This document shows positions 1-8,236 of a stretch of 64,000 nucleotides of DNA, in pieces. Source of the DNA: an uncultured Bacilli bacterium (GTDB lineage Bacteria > Bacillota_I > Bacilli_A > RF39 > UBA660); NCBI GenBank assembly GCA_934101645.1, contig CAKORX010000002.1:150264-214263 (forward strand). Direction: 5' to 3'. Each line of letters begins with the position of its first letter. The stretch's first letter is position 1. A program made the position numbers and the translations under genes. The notes beneath the pieces were generated by a model that was given only the letters and a program-made list of their open reading frames with translations, was not told the origin of the DNA and did not search any database.

Positions 1-2
1 TT

Positions 3-881
3 TTTGATAAAACCGGAACACTTACAAATGGTTCATTTAAAGTAAATGATATTAAAATTGAGGATGACAAATATAGTAAAGAGGATGTTATTAATTATCT
101 TGTAATGGGAGAAACATTTTCTAATCATCCAATTGCAAAATCAATATTAAAACTAACAAATAAAAAAATTGATACATCAAAAGTTAAAAACTTTAAGGAA
201 ACTACCGGAAAAGGCGTGTCTTATGAGATAGGTAATAAAAAAGTAATAATTGGTAGTAAGAAAGTCTGCTCTTGTGATAAAGATGGGACCTTGCATTTAA
301 ATATAAATGGAATACATATTGCCACTGTTGATATTGATGATGGTATTAAACCTGAAGCAAAAAAAGTTATTGCTAAGCTTAAGAATTTAAATATTAAAAC
401 ATATATGTTTACTGGTGATAAAAAACTATCGGCTTTAGAAATAGGCAAAAAACTTGGCATTGATGAAATAAATTATGAAATGCTTCCTCAAGAAAAGTTT
501 GCACATTATGAAAAAGTGCATGAAAATGAAAAGGTACTTGCTTTTGTAGGTGATGGGGTGAATGATGCTCCAACTTTAAAACGTGCTGATATTGGTATTT
601 CTATGGGTGGCGTTGGAACTGATAGTGCAATCGAAGCAAGTGATGTAGTACTTATGAGTGATGACTTAGAAAAAATACCTTTAGCAATAAATATTTCTAA
701 ATATACAAAAATGGTTATTAAAGAAAATTTAATATTTGCAATGAGCGTTAAAATTGCTATACTTAGCCTAAGTATATTTGGACTTGCTAATATGTGGTTT
801 GCAGTTTTTGCTGATACTGGTGTAACTCTTATTACAATTTTAAATACTCTTAGAATACTTAAGAAATTTAGCAAACAATAA
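3..881 (+). CDS. P1B-type metal-transporting ATPase (Zn/Cd/Co type), C-terminal part
   Basis: The window opens inside this gene: the frame from base 3 begins FDKTGTLT, the phosphorylation motif. What remains is the catalytic half of a heavy-metal efflux P-type ATPase: the HP motif of P1B pumps (SNHPIAK), the nucleotide-binding domain, TGDK, and the hinge GDGVNDAP, then two C-terminal membrane helices. The last helix carries VFADTGVTL, whose Asp-Gly pattern is typical of the CadA/ZntA (Zn/Cd/Pb) subgroup. The family pumps divalent metal out of the cytoplasm using ATP. The metal-binding N-terminus and first six helices lie upstream of the window, so the exact metal is inferred. An internal ATG at 105 is not a real start. 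Confidence 0.9.
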   Translation, partial: FDKTGTLTNGSFKVNDIKIEDDKYSKEDVINYLVMGETFSNHPIAKSILKLTNKKIDTSKVKNFKETTGKGVSYEIGNKKVIIGSKKVCSCDKDGTLHLNINGIHIATVDIDDGIKPEAKKVIAKLKNLNIKTYMFTGDKKLSALEIGKKLGIDEINYEMLPQEKFAHYEKVHENEKVLAFVGDGVNDAPTLKRADIGISMGGVGTDSAIEASDVVLMSDDLEKIPLAINISKYTKMVIKENLIFAMSVKIAILSLSIFGLANMWFAVFADTGVTLITILNTLRILKKFSKQ

Positions 882-900
882 AGTTTTGCTTTTTTCTTTT
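870..900 (+). terminator. Terminator after the metal ATPase gene
   Basis: AGCAAA (870-875) pairs with TTTGCT (885-890), followed by a T-rich run. The stem overlaps the end of the ATPase gene and precedes the next gene's Shine-Dalgarno AAAGGAG. Confidence 0.55.
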
Positions 901-914
901 TAAAGGAGAAAAAT

Positions 915-1802
915 ATGATATTAAATGTAAGCGGAAGAACTGATATAGTGGCCTTTTATTCTGATTGGTTTTTTAATAGACTTCATGATGGATATGTTGA
1001 TGTTAGAAATCCTTTTTATCAAAAAATAGTAAATAGAATTAATTTTAAAAACGTTGATGCTATCTTGTTTTGTACAAAAAATCCTTTACCAATATTATCT
1101 AGGATTAGTGAAATTAAAATTCCTATTATTTTTCATATTACAATAACTCCGTATAATAAAGATATTGAACCATTTGTACCGGATAAAAAACTTATTATTG
1201 AAGCTGTAAAAAAACTTTCTAATATTCTTGGTAAAGAAAATGTAGTTGTAAGATATGATCCAATATTTATAAGTGAAAAATATAATTTAGATTATCATGT
1301 AAGAGCTTTTGATAAATTATGCAAAAACCTTTCTGGTTATGTTGATAAAATAATAGTTTCTTTTTTAGATGAATATAAAAATACTTTGAAAAATAAAAAA
1401 TATATAAAATATAGAAGTTTTACAGAAAATGATTATAAAACTATCGGAATAAATTTTAGTAAAAGTGCAAAAGAAAATAATATTTTGGTTCATACATGTT
1501 TCGAAGAAAGAAATTTAAATGAATATGGTTTTATTAAGGGTGAGTGTATGTCAAAATCTCTTGCTTATAAATTAACTGGCAAAGTTTTTAATAAAACTTG
1601 GGTTGCAAGAAAAGAAAGAAAATGTGATTGTGTATCAATGGTTGATATTGGCGTGTATAATACTTGCAAACATATGTGTAAATATTGTTATGCAAATTTT
1701 GATGAAAAAATAGTAAATCAAAATTTTCTAAAACACGATCCAAAGTCTAGTCTTTTGATAGGTCATATTGAAAATGGTGATATTATAAAAGAAAAACTTT
1801 AA
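915..1802 (+). CDS. DUF1848 family protein, radical-SAM-like
   Basis: A 295-aa protein starting after AAAGGAG. The N-terminus (MILNVSGRTDIVAFYSDWF), the central FCTKNP and VRYDPI segments and the C-terminal cysteine cluster match DUF1848 as I know it. Cysteines sit at 237 and 239 and then in a Cx3CxxC pattern at 251, 255 and 258, which is a radical-SAM-type Fe-S signature placed unusually at the C-terminus. The substrate of the family is unknown to me. It appears monocistronic, with a terminator before it and an AT-rich gap after it. Confidence 0.8.
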   Translation: MILNVSGRTDIVAFYSDWFFNRLHDGYVDVRNPFYQKIVNRINFKNVDAILFCTKNPLPILSRISEIKIPIIFHITITPYNKDIEPFVPDKKLIIEAVKKLSNILGKENVVVRYDPIFISEKYNLDYHVRAFDKLCKNLSGYVDKIIVSFLDEYKNTLKNKKYIKYRSFTENDYKTIGINFSKSAKENNILVHTCFEERNLNEYGFIKGECMSKSLAYKLTGKVFNKTWVARKERKCDCVSMVDIGVYNTCKHMCKYCYANFDEKIVNQNFLKHDPKSSLLIGHIENGDIIKEKL

Positions 1803-1843
1803 ATAATTTAATCTTTAGTATATAATTTTTATGGAGAGATAAA

Positions 1844-2038
1844 ATGAACAAAGAAAATTATGGAATATTTTTAATTATACTTGGAAACTTACTTTATTTA
1901 AGTTATATATTTTTTAGTAGTAAAGTGAGCTCTAATTTTGGAGATTTTTCAAGTGGTGTACTTTTAGGACTATCTATAGCTACGAATTTAGTGGGAATTA
2001 TTGCCACTGTACGTAGTATGTCAAAAAAAGGAAAATAA
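1844..2038 (+). CDS. Small two-helix membrane protein
   Basis: 64 aa with two hydrophobic segments (about residues 7-25 and 38-57) and a basic C-terminus (SMSKKGK), so probably an integral membrane protein with a cytoplasmic tail. A TATAAT at 1822-1827 and the Shine-Dalgarno GGAGAG lie just upstream. No family recognised. The following acetyltransferase pseudogene starts six bases after its stop, so they may be co-transcribed. Confidence 0.6.
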   Translation: MNKENYGIFLIILGNLLYLSYIFFSSKVSSNFGDFSSGVLLGLSIATNLVGIIATVRSMSKKGK

Positions 2039-2043
2039 AATAT

Positions 2044-2595
2044 ATGACAGAAGAAGAGAAAATGTTAAAAGGCATAATGTATAATGCAGAAGATGAAAAT
2101 CTTACTAAAAAACTTATGAATGCTAAAAAACTTTGCCAGTTATATAATATTGTCGATATTACTTCAACTGAAGAAAGAAATAAAATCCTAAAGGACCTTT
2201 TTTCTAAAACTGGTGAAAAATTTACTATTATGCCAACTTTTTATTGTGATTAAGGTTTTAATATCGAAATAGGTGAAAATTTTTACGCTAATCATAATTT
2301 AGTTATATTGGATGCAAATAAAGTAACTTTCGGAGATAATGTATTTATTGGACCTAACTGTGGCTTTTATACATCAGGTCATCCTCTTGACAAAGATGAA
2401 AGAAAAATGGGCGAGTATGCAAAACCAATTAAAGTTGGTAATGATGTTTGGTTCGGCGGAAATGTTTGTGTTATGCCAGGAGTTAGTATTGGTAATAATG
2501 TTGTAATAGGAGCAGGTAGCGTTGTTACAAAAAATGTGCCATCAAATGTTATCGCCTGTGGTAACCCTTGCAGAGTAATAAGGGAGCAAAAATGA
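2044..2595 (+). pseudogene. maa: Maltose/galactoside O-acetyltransferase, interrupted by an in-frame stop
   Basis: Residues 1-69 (MTEEEKMLKGIMYNAED...) and the sequence after the stop (GFNIEIGENFYANHN..., left-handed beta-helix hexapeptide repeats, ending GNPCRVIREQK) are two halves of one LacA/Maa-type acetyltransferase in the same reading frame. They are separated by TAA at 2251-2253. Related enzymes read FYCDYGYNI at this point, so a Tyr codon (TAT or TAC) seems to have become TAA by a single-base change. The intact enzyme would transfer acetyl from acetyl-CoA to a sugar hydroxyl; the acceptor and CoA-site residues in the second half look conserved, which suggests recent inactivation. A re-initiation product from ATG 2308 would lack the N-terminal domain. 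Sequencing error is possible but unlikely for a substitution. Confidence 0.85.
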
Positions 2596-3005
2596 TTGAA
2601 TATAATACTTTAACTAAAGAAGAATATATTGATATAATGTCTTCGGTTTCATGGAAAATTCCATCGGAAAGACTACTTGAAATATCGCTTAAAAATGGTA
2701 TAAATGTAAAATATGTTTTAAATAATAAAACTGTTGGAATGGCAAACTTTGTAACTAATGGTGGCTATGCTGGTCTTATTATGGATATTGTAGTTAAACC
2801 TGATTTTCAAGGAAAAGGTTATGGGAAAGCCCTTATTAAATCTTTAATTAAGTATATTCAAAGTCAAATGCAAGATGGTGAAGAAATGATGATTCAATTA
2901 TTATCAGCACCAGGAAAAGAGAAATTTTATTCAAATTTTGGCTTTAAAGTCAAAAAAGAAGTTGCTGAAGAAGGTATGTATATGTGGCTAAAAAAGGGTA
3001 ATTAA
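2592..3005 (+). CDS. GNAT family N-acetyltransferase
   Basis: 137 aa. The start at 2592 follows AGGGAG with good spacing and overlaps the preceding TGA (ATGA), so translation is coupled to the acetyltransferase pseudogene. The fold is visible: motif A, VKPDFQGKGYGKALIKSL, is the acetyl-CoA-binding Q/RxxGxG/A loop, and FYSNFGFK is the C-terminal GNAT motif. The substrate cannot be told from sequence. Confidence 0.85.
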   Translation: MIEYNTLTKEEYIDIMSSVSWKIPSERLLEISLKNGINVKYVLNNKTVGMANFVTNGGYAGLIMDIVVKPDFQGKGYGKALIKSLIKYIQSQMQDGEEMMIQLLSAPGKEKFYSNFGFKVKKEVAEEGMYMWLKKGN

Positions 3006-3006
3006 T

Positions 3007-3210
3007 ATGAATCGTTATAACCCTTTATGGGAATATATAAAAAAGCAAAATAAGGAAAGTTTAAAACTTTCTTTTGGTGAAATTAAAAATATATTAGGCT
3101 TTGATATAAATCATACATTTTTAAAATGTAAAAAAGATTTAAAAAATTATGGCTATGAAGTGAAAAAAATTTCGTTAAAAGAAAAGTATATTTTATTTAG
3201 TAAATTATAA
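3007..3210 (+). CDS. Small conserved protein, function unknown
   Basis: 67 aa (NPLWEYIKKQNKES..LSFGEIKNILGF). It resembles a short soluble protein I have seen in many clostridia, with a WEYI start, a helix predicted around FGEIKNILGF and a lysine-rich C-terminus ending in a short strand (EKYILFSKL). It begins one base after the GNAT stop and probably belongs to the same transcript. No function is assigned. Confidence 0.6.
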   Translation: MNRYNPLWEYIKKQNKESLKLSFGEIKNILGFDINHTFLKCKKDLKNYGYEVKKISLKEKYILFSKL

Positions 3211-3221
3211 GTAGGATAAAT

Positions 3222-3863
3222 ATGAAAAAAATTAAGTTTATTTTTATAATCATTTTAATATTAGTTATCATTTATCTACTATATATATTTAATTATATTC
3301 CTCATAAGAAATATGAAAATAAGGATTTTGGAATCGAAAAATATATTAGTAATGTTGACTTTGATAATGATGGAATTGATGATGAAACTGATATTTTAGA
3401 AAGCACGAAAAAATATCTTGCCACAAAGCCAAAATATAAAAGTAAATATTATATAGGCGGTTACCCTAATGATAACTATGGAGTATGTACTGATGTTGTT
3501 TCTTTTGGCTTAAAAGGCGCGGGCTATGATATAAAAAAACTTGTAAATGAAGACATAAATAACCATAAAGAATTATATGGCATAGATGTAATTGATGAAA
3601 ATATTGATTTTCGAAGAGTAAAAAATCTAAAAATTTATTTTGAAAATAATGCTATAAAACTTACAAATGATATTTATGATATATCAAATTGGCAAGGTGG
3701 AGATATAGTTATTTTTAATAATCATATAGGAATTGTTTCTGATAAAAGAAATAAAAAAGGAATTGCATTTGTACTTCATCATGCAAATCCATATCAATTG
3801 TATTATGAAGAAGATATTTTAGAGCAAAGAAAAGATATTGTGGGTCACTATAAAGTTAGTTAA
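3222..3863 (+). CDS. DUF1287 domain protein, membrane anchored
   Basis: 213 aa. An N-terminal hydrophobic helix (residues 5-24) acts as membrane anchor or signal, followed by an extracytoplasmic DUF1287 domain, a papain/NlpC-like fold. Visible landmarks are YYIGGYPNDNYGVCTDVV with the candidate catalytic Cys, WQGGDIVIF, HIGIVSD and the C-terminal VLHHANP with candidate His. The family is thought to act on cell-envelope peptide or ester bonds; its real substrate is unknown. Shine-Dalgarno AGGAT precedes the start. Confidence 0.75.
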   Translation: MKKIKFIFIIILILVIIYLLYIFNYIPHKKYENKDFGIEKYISNVDFDNDGIDDETDILESTKKYLATKPKYKSKYYIGGYPNDNYGVCTDVVSFGLKGAGYDIKKLVNEDINNHKELYGIDVIDENIDFRRVKNLKIYFENNAIKLTNDIYDISNWQGGDIVIFNNHIGIVSDKRNKKGIAFVLHHANPYQLYYEEDILEQRKDIVGHYKVS

Positions 3864-3875
3864 AGAAAGGGTAGT

Positions 3876-4010
3876 ATGAAATATATTATTTTATTAAGAG
3901 GCATTAATATAAGTGGTAAAAACAAAATATTTATGAGTGATTTAAAGGGTAATTTAGAATCAAATGGATATGAAAAAGTTATTAGAAATATGTTCAAAAT
4001 GAGTAGCTAA
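3876..4010 (+). pseudogene. DUF1697 family remnant
   Basis: A 44-codon frame starting at ATG 3876 after AAAGGG reads MKYIILLRGINISGKNK and then continues to a stop. This is the conserved N-terminus of DUF1697 proteins, which are normally about 180 aa. The NSGNVIF-type sequence that should follow is missing, and the frame ends ENRNMFKMSS-like before a terminator, so about three quarters of the gene has been deleted. Confidence 0.7.
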
Positions 4011-4031
4011 AATTATAAGTAAATATTAATC

Positions 4032-4054
4032 GGTAGTTTTTTACTACCTTTTTT
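4032..4054 (+). terminator. Rho-independent terminator
   Basis: GGTAG (4032-4036) pairs with CTACC (4044-4048) around a T-rich loop, followed by six Ts. It closes the acetyltransferase/DUF1287 transcript; an extended -10 TGTTACAAT (4054-4062) for the next gene overlaps its T-run. Confidence 0.7.
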
Positions 4055-4079
4055 GTTACAATAAAATAGGAATGTAGTT

Positions 4080-4979
4080 ATGAGATATAAAAAAGTAAAG
4101 AAAATACTAATGTTTTGGTGTCTTTTTATTGAAATTGGCGCAATTTTTGGAAGTATATGTATGTTTATTAAACCTGATGGAAGTATTCTTTATATGGAAA
4201 ATCTTCTTTCTTATTTTAAATGTTTGCCTTTAAGTAATATGCTTTTTCAAAATTATATTTTTTCAGTAATTATGCTTTTAATTGTTAACGGAATTACAAA
4301 TATTACGGCATTTTATTTACTTTTGAAAAATAAAAAAATTGGTATAATTCTAGGAATGATATTTGGCATAACTTTAATGCTTTGGATAACAATTCAGTTT
4401 ATAATTTTTCCAAGAAATTTTCTTTCAATAAGCTATTTTATATTTGGATTTATGGAGTTTTTAGCGGGACTTATTACTTTAATATTTTATACTCAAGAAA
4501 GTTTTTCTTTTAACGAAGATGATTATTTGATTAATAGAAAATCTAAAACTGTTGTTGTATATTTTTCAAGAATGGGTTATACGAAAAAAGTTGCTTATAT
4601 GATAGCCAGCAAAGAAAATAGTAATATATATGAATTAACTACAACAGAAAAAACATCAGGTACACTTGGCTTTTGGTGGTGTGGTAGATTTAATATGCAT
4701 AAATGGCGTATGGATACAAAAAATATTAATTTTAATTTAAAAGATTATGATAAAGTTATCATAGTAAGTCCTATATGGGTATTTAGTTTATCTGCTTCAA
4801 TAAAAGATTTTTGCTATAAATACAAAAGTGATATTAATTCTTACGAGCTTGTTTTAACCCATTTTATGAAATCTAACTTTTTAAATGTAAAAGGTGAGGT
4901 TTACAAAATTGTAGGTAAAAAATGCGAAAAATTTACATCAATATGTGTAAGATATGGTAAAATAAAAAATGTAAGGTAG
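4080..4979 (+). CDS. Membrane protein fused to a flavodoxin-like domain
   Basis: 299 aa in two parts. Residues 1-140 contain four hydrophobic segments (about 8-28, 58-78, 85-108 and 117-138). Residues 150-299 form a flavodoxin-like domain: VVVYFSRMGYTKKVAYMIA resembles the FMN phosphate-binding loop, and VIIVSPIWVFSLSASIKDF matches the second FMN loop. Flavodoxins carry electrons on FMN at low potential. The fusion would tether FMN chemistry to the membrane. A free flavodoxin follows seven bases downstream, so the two are probably co-expressed. I do not recognise the membrane domain. Confidence 0.7.
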   Translation: MRYKKVKKILMFWCLFIEIGAIFGSICMFIKPDGSILYMENLLSYFKCLPLSNMLFQNYIFSVIMLLIVNGITNITAFYLLLKNKKIGIILGMIFGITLMLWITIQFIIFPRNFLSISYFIFGFMEFLAGLITLIFYTQESFSFNEDDYLINRKSKTVVVYFSRMGYTKKVAYMIASKENSNIYELTTTEKTSGTLGFWWCGRFNMHKWRMDTKNINFNLKDYDKVIIVSPIWVFSLSASIKDFCYKYKSDINSYELVLTHFMKSNFLNVKGEVYKIVGKKCEKFTSICVRYGKIKNVR

Positions 4980-4986
4980 GATGGTT

Positions 4987-5454
4987 ATGAAGAAAAATTT
5001 AATATGTTATTTTTCGGCTACTGGTACAACCAAAAATATTGCACAAACGCTTTCTAGTTTGATTGGTGCTGATTTATTTGAAATAGAGCCAGTAAATAAA
5101 TATACGAGTAAAGATTTAGATTGGAATGATAAAAATAGTAGAACAACTATTGAATCTGAGAATGAAAGTATTAGACCTGAGGTTAAAAGTAGGGTAGAAA
5201 ATCTTGATAATTATGAAAATATAATTATTGGTTTTCCAGTATGGTGGTATAAAGAACCATCCATTATTGATACATTTATTGAAGAAAACGACTTAACACA
5301 TAAAAATGTATACGTTTTTGTTACATCAGGTGGATCATCTTTTGCAGGAAGTTTAAAACATTTGAAAGAAAAATATCCAAATATTAATTTTGTAAGTGGT
5401 AAAACATTAAAAAGTGTTAATAGTGATGATGTTTTAGATTGGATAAAAAAATAA
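4987..5454 (+). CDS. Flavodoxin
   Basis: 155 aa. The FMN phosphate loop (ICYFSATGTTKNIAQTL) is at the N-terminus, and GFPVWWYKEPSIIDTFIEE with the flavin-stacking Trp/Tyr pair is in the middle. It belongs to the flavodoxin_4-like group of short-chain flavoproteins. ATG 4987 is preferred because AAGGTAGG (4973-4980) lies six bases upstream; ATG 4981 in the same frame is an alternative with poor spacing. Probable role is electron transfer or quinone/nitro reduction; the partner is unknown. Confidence 0.85.
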   Translation: MKKNLICYFSATGTTKNIAQTLSSLIGADLFEIEPVNKYTSKDLDWNDKNSRTTIESENESIRPEVKSRVENLDNYENIIIGFPVWWYKEPSIIDTFIEENDLTHKNVYVFVTSGGSSFAGSLKHLKEKYPNINFVSGKTLKSVNSDDVLDWIKK

Positions 5455-5477
5455 AATAATATTACTGGAGTGCAAAA

Positions 5478-6041
5478 ATGAATCCCGATACAATAAAAGA
5501 TATTACTGATTTTATATTTATAGGAAAAAGTTTAGATGAACTATCCCATTATGATTTATTAATTATAAATGCTGATTGGGCTGAAGTAAGCCTTGCTAAT
5601 GATATGGCAATAATGTTAGAAAAAAATATTATTGATGAAAATACTTTATTTATTATTTGTGAAGGTCATGCAAATGAAAACGTAAGAAGCGCAAGTATAT
5701 TAATAGATTTATTAAAAGAAAAAGGATTTACTAATAAAATAATTATTAGTGATAAATATATAAGTAATCCTGAAATACTAAAAAATATTGATAAATTAGT
5801 TGATGTCAATAAATTTAATAAAATTCTTCGAATAGCTAAAGATTTTGTTGCCAGAAGATGGTATATGAATGCAAAAAAATATAACTTTCCCATAGAAAAA
5901 TGTGATTTTTATGGAGTTGTCGATAGTAGAAATATTAGTAAATCCGATTGGTGGAAAAGCAAAGTTGGTATTAACCAAGTTATGCAAGAATTTATAAATA
6001 TTGGTCAGCTAACTATTGATGAAAGGTTAAGTATTGATTAA
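5478..6041 (+). CDS. YdcF/DUF218-like protein, short
   Basis: 187 aa. The C-terminal half (DFVARRWYMNAKKYNFPIE, then FYGVVDSR..S..WW and a final LSID) looks like the end of YdcF (DUF218) proteins. The N-terminal part is shorter than in full-length members, and the usual glycine-rich strand with SGG is absent, so this may be a divergent or internally deleted relative. DUF218 proteins have a Rossmann-like fold; B. subtilis/E. coli members are implicated in nucleotide or envelope functions. Function here unknown. Confidence 0.45.
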   Translation: MNPDTIKDITDFIFIGKSLDELSHYDLLIINADWAEVSLANDMAIMLEKNIIDENTLFIICEGHANENVRSASILIDLLKEKGFTNKIIISDKYISNPEILKNIDKLVDVNKFNKILRIAKDFVARRWYMNAKKYNFPIEKCDFYGVVDSRNISKSDWWKSKVGINQVMQEFINIGQLTIDERLSID

Positions 6042-6068
6042 TTCTAAATATAGAAAGGATATGTATTT

Positions 6069-6386
6069 ATGATAAAACAAACTGCTGGTAAAGATGCCCT
6101 TGGAGATTTTGCTCCAAGTTTTGCTCATTATAATGATGATATATTGTTTGGTGAAAATTGGAATGATGGTGCAATTGATTTAAAAACAAGATGTATTATT
6201 ACAGTTACCTCTTTAATATCTATGGGTATAACAGATAGCTCACTTAAGTATCATATTCAAAATGCCAAAAATAATGGAGTAACAAAAAATGAAATTGCAG
6301 GGATTATTACGCATATTTCATTTTATGTAGGTTGGCCCAAAGCGTGGGCTGCATTTAATATAGCAAAGGAAATTTACGATAAATGA
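6069..6386 (+). CDS. Carboxymuconolactone decarboxylase family protein
   Basis: 105 aa after AGAAAGGA. The helical CMD/AhpD-like fold is recognisable: DLKTRCIITVTSLISMG, LKYHIQNAKNNGVTKNEI and HISFYVGWPKAWAAF. The His in YHIQNA and the one in THISFY are at family positions, but the AhpD CxxC pair is absent, so thiol peroxidase activity is unlikely. The family includes decarboxylases and many uncharacterised oxidoreductase-associated proteins. Neighbouring flavodoxins fit a redox setting. Confidence 0.85.
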   Translation: MIKQTAGKDALGDFAPSFAHYNDDILFGENWNDGAIDLKTRCIITVTSLISMGITDSSLKYHIQNAKNNGVTKNEIAGIITHISFYVGWPKAWAAFNIAKEIYDK

Positions 6387-7201
6387 TTAAACTTTTAAAA
6401 AGTATAGAAGAAAATTATAATATACTAGTAGAAGATGATAAATTTATTAAATTGGGAGTAACTACGATTAATGACATATTTGTTATAAATAATGATACAA
6501 AAAAGTATATTGTAAAAATATACAATGTTGATAATGAAAAGCAAATAAGAAATTCTTTGAGTACTCAAAAAATTATATTTGAATCTTTAAAAAATACTGC
6601 AGATGTATTATTAAATAAAAGTGGAAAATTGTATACAAAATATAATAATAAGTTTTATGCGATTCAAGAATTTATTGAAACGCAAGATAAAAATAGCATA
6701 GATATAATCGAGGAAAGTGCGAAAATTTTATATTTACTACATAAGGAACTAAAAAAATTAGATCCAAATTTATATGAAAATAAAAAACAATTTAGTAATT
6801 ATTTTTCTATAAAAGAAAATATAGATAAATCAAAAAAAGAATTGAAAAATGTTAATCTTTCTAAGAAAGTAAAAAATATTTATGATAAACTTTTAGATAA
6901 AAGAATGCAGCTGTTGTTAAAGTATAATTGCAAATATTTTCCAAATGAGTTTCAAATAATACATAGAGATATTATGCCTAATAACATAATTGTTAATAAT
7001 AGTGGTATTTATTTTATAGACTTTGATTTTGTGGCTTATGGAAATTTACTTTTTGAAATTGGTTCAGCTGCTATGCTTATATCTAATTTTGACATCGAAG
7101 AAGCAGAAAAATTTGTAAAAATATATAATAGTTATTTAGATAAAAAATATAATATTGAAGAAATATTTAAAAAATTTATTAGCGTATTATGTTCAAAGTG
7201 A
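6383..7201 (+). CDS. Aminoglycoside phosphotransferase-like kinase, probably frameshifted at its C-terminus
   Basis: 272 aa as read, overlapping the preceding stop (ATGA). The kinase core is clear: IIHRDIMPNNIIVNNSG is the catalytic loop (HxD..N) and YFIDFDFVAYG is the metal-binding DFD segment. APH-family enzymes phosphorylate small hydroxylated molecules such as aminoglycosides, choline or sugars; resistance should not be assumed. The frame stops at 7201 inside what looks like a helical C-terminal domain, while another frame stays open to 7337 with compatible residues, suggesting an indel near 7180. Confidence 0.75.
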   Translation: MIKLLKSIEENYNILVEDDKFIKLGVTTINDIFVINNDTKKYIVKIYNVDNEKQIRNSLSTQKIIFESLKNTADVLLNKSGKLYTKYNNKFYAIQEFIETQDKNSIDIIEESAKILYLLHKELKKLDPNLYENKKQFSNYFSIKENIDKSKKELKNVNLSKKVKNIYDKLLDKRMQLLLKYNCKYFPNEFQIIHRDIMPNNIIVNNSGIYFIDFDFVAYGNLLFEIGSAAMLISNFDIEEAEKFVKIYNSYLDKKYNIEEIFKKFISVLCSK

Positions 7202-7337
7202 TTTTCCAATAAAACTCATTTACAAAGTCGATGACGATGTTTTAATTAAGTTTATTGTTGACAGAATTGAATGTTTAGATTTTTGCGAAAAAATGTGTAA
7301 TTTAAATTATAAAAAAAACGATATAAAAAAGTTTTAA
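7155..7337 (+). other. Probable displaced C-terminal tail of the APH-like kinase
   Basis: The frame shifted relative to the kinase stays open across the kinase stop codon to 7337 and encodes QSDFPIKLIYKVDDDVL and a Cys-containing helix. It has no ribosome-binding site of its own and its first ATG lies inside the kinase gene. The simplest reading is that it is the original end of the kinase put out of frame by a small indel around 7180-7200. Confidence 0.45.
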
Positions 7338-7378
7338 AACTTTAAGTGGAAATATTTCTATATGAAGTAAGGAGATAT

Positions 7379-8194
7379 ATGTTAAATCAAAAAGAAAGAA
7401 TAAATGAGGTTATGTCTAGACTACAGGATTATGCTAAAATCCCTAATGGTATATTTACTAGTAACGAGATTTATAGGGCATTTAAAGATTATGGAATAAC
7501 CTCAAATTTAGCTGGTAAACCTTTAGAAGAAGAAACAAAACAGCAAATATTATTTAAATTAAATCAAAAAGAAAATGAGGGTAAATGTTGGATAGGTAGT
7601 GGAAGCTTAAGTGATGAGTGGCAGTTTTTTGATACAAATATTCCAAGAGATGGTAGAAAACCTAATTATGAATGGAAAGTTTACATTCCGATAAATCCTG
7701 CTTATTATGGCTTCGTTGCCCCAGCTGTAATTAATTTTCTATGTGATAATGGTATAGTTTCTCATTCTAAAATTTCTGGAAGTATAAGAAGCGATTCAAT
7801 GGTTATTAATTTGGAAAATGAAGAAGATGTTACAAAACTAAATGGATATATTAGCAAAAATAAAGTTGTTAACTCTTGTTTAGGTGTTCATCAGCCATTT
7901 ATTCCTGATTTTGATGGAATCGGAGTAGTTCATACATTTGATGATGACACTAGTTACATAGAACGTCTATCTAATTATTTGACGAAATTTCTTAATTATT
8001 GTAAAGCCCAAAACAGACTGGATTGGATCTCTGTTGATGGATTTTTAGCTTCCATGCAAAACTCGTTAAATAACAATATGGTCCAATATCCTGAGGGAAT
8101 CAAGCAAATTATAGAGCATATGAATATTATTTTAAATGATGCTAGTTATATTCCTTATGAAGGCCAAAAACACGAAACAGAACGAATAATGTAA
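7379..8194 (+). CDS. Conserved hypothetical protein, function unknown
   Basis: 271 aa. The start at 7379 is set by AAGGAG (7369-7374); an ORF start at 7346 lacks a ribosome-binding site. It is soluble with no signal peptide. Landmarks are KCWIGSGSLSDEWQFFDTN, KVYIPINPAYYG, SGSIRSDSMVINLENE and HQPFIPDFDGIGVVHTFDD. I cannot place it in a family with confidence. It follows the APH-like kinase and precedes a flavodoxin. Confidence 0.65.
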   Translation: MLNQKERINEVMSRLQDYAKIPNGIFTSNEIYRAFKDYGITSNLAGKPLEEETKQQILFKLNQKENEGKCWIGSGSLSDEWQFFDTNIPRDGRKPNYEWKVYIPINPAYYGFVAPAVINFLCDNGIVSHSKISGSIRSDSMVINLENEEDVTKLNGYISKNKVVNSCLGVHQPFIPDFDGIGVVHTFDDDTSYIERLSNYLTKFLNYCKAQNRLDWISVDGFLASMQNSLNNNMVQYPEGIKQIIEHMNIILNDASYIPYEGQKHETERIM

Positions 8195-8236
8195 ATGCAA
8201 TTAAATGAATAGTAAAAAAGAAAGAAGGAAAATTAA

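Noticed and set aside
221..874. Minus-strand open frames across the P-type ATPase and other genes
   Set aside because: They run opposite to strongly conserved coding sequences, have no family features and no ribosome-binding sites.
915..1802. DUF1848 as a classical N-terminal radical-SAM enzyme
   Set aside because: The Cys triad is at the C-terminus and the N-terminus lacks CxxxCxxC, so only radical-SAM-like is claimed.
6383..7201. Aminoglycoside resistance gene
   Set aside because: Only the general APH kinase core is visible; no specific resistance-enzyme features, and the gene looks damaged.
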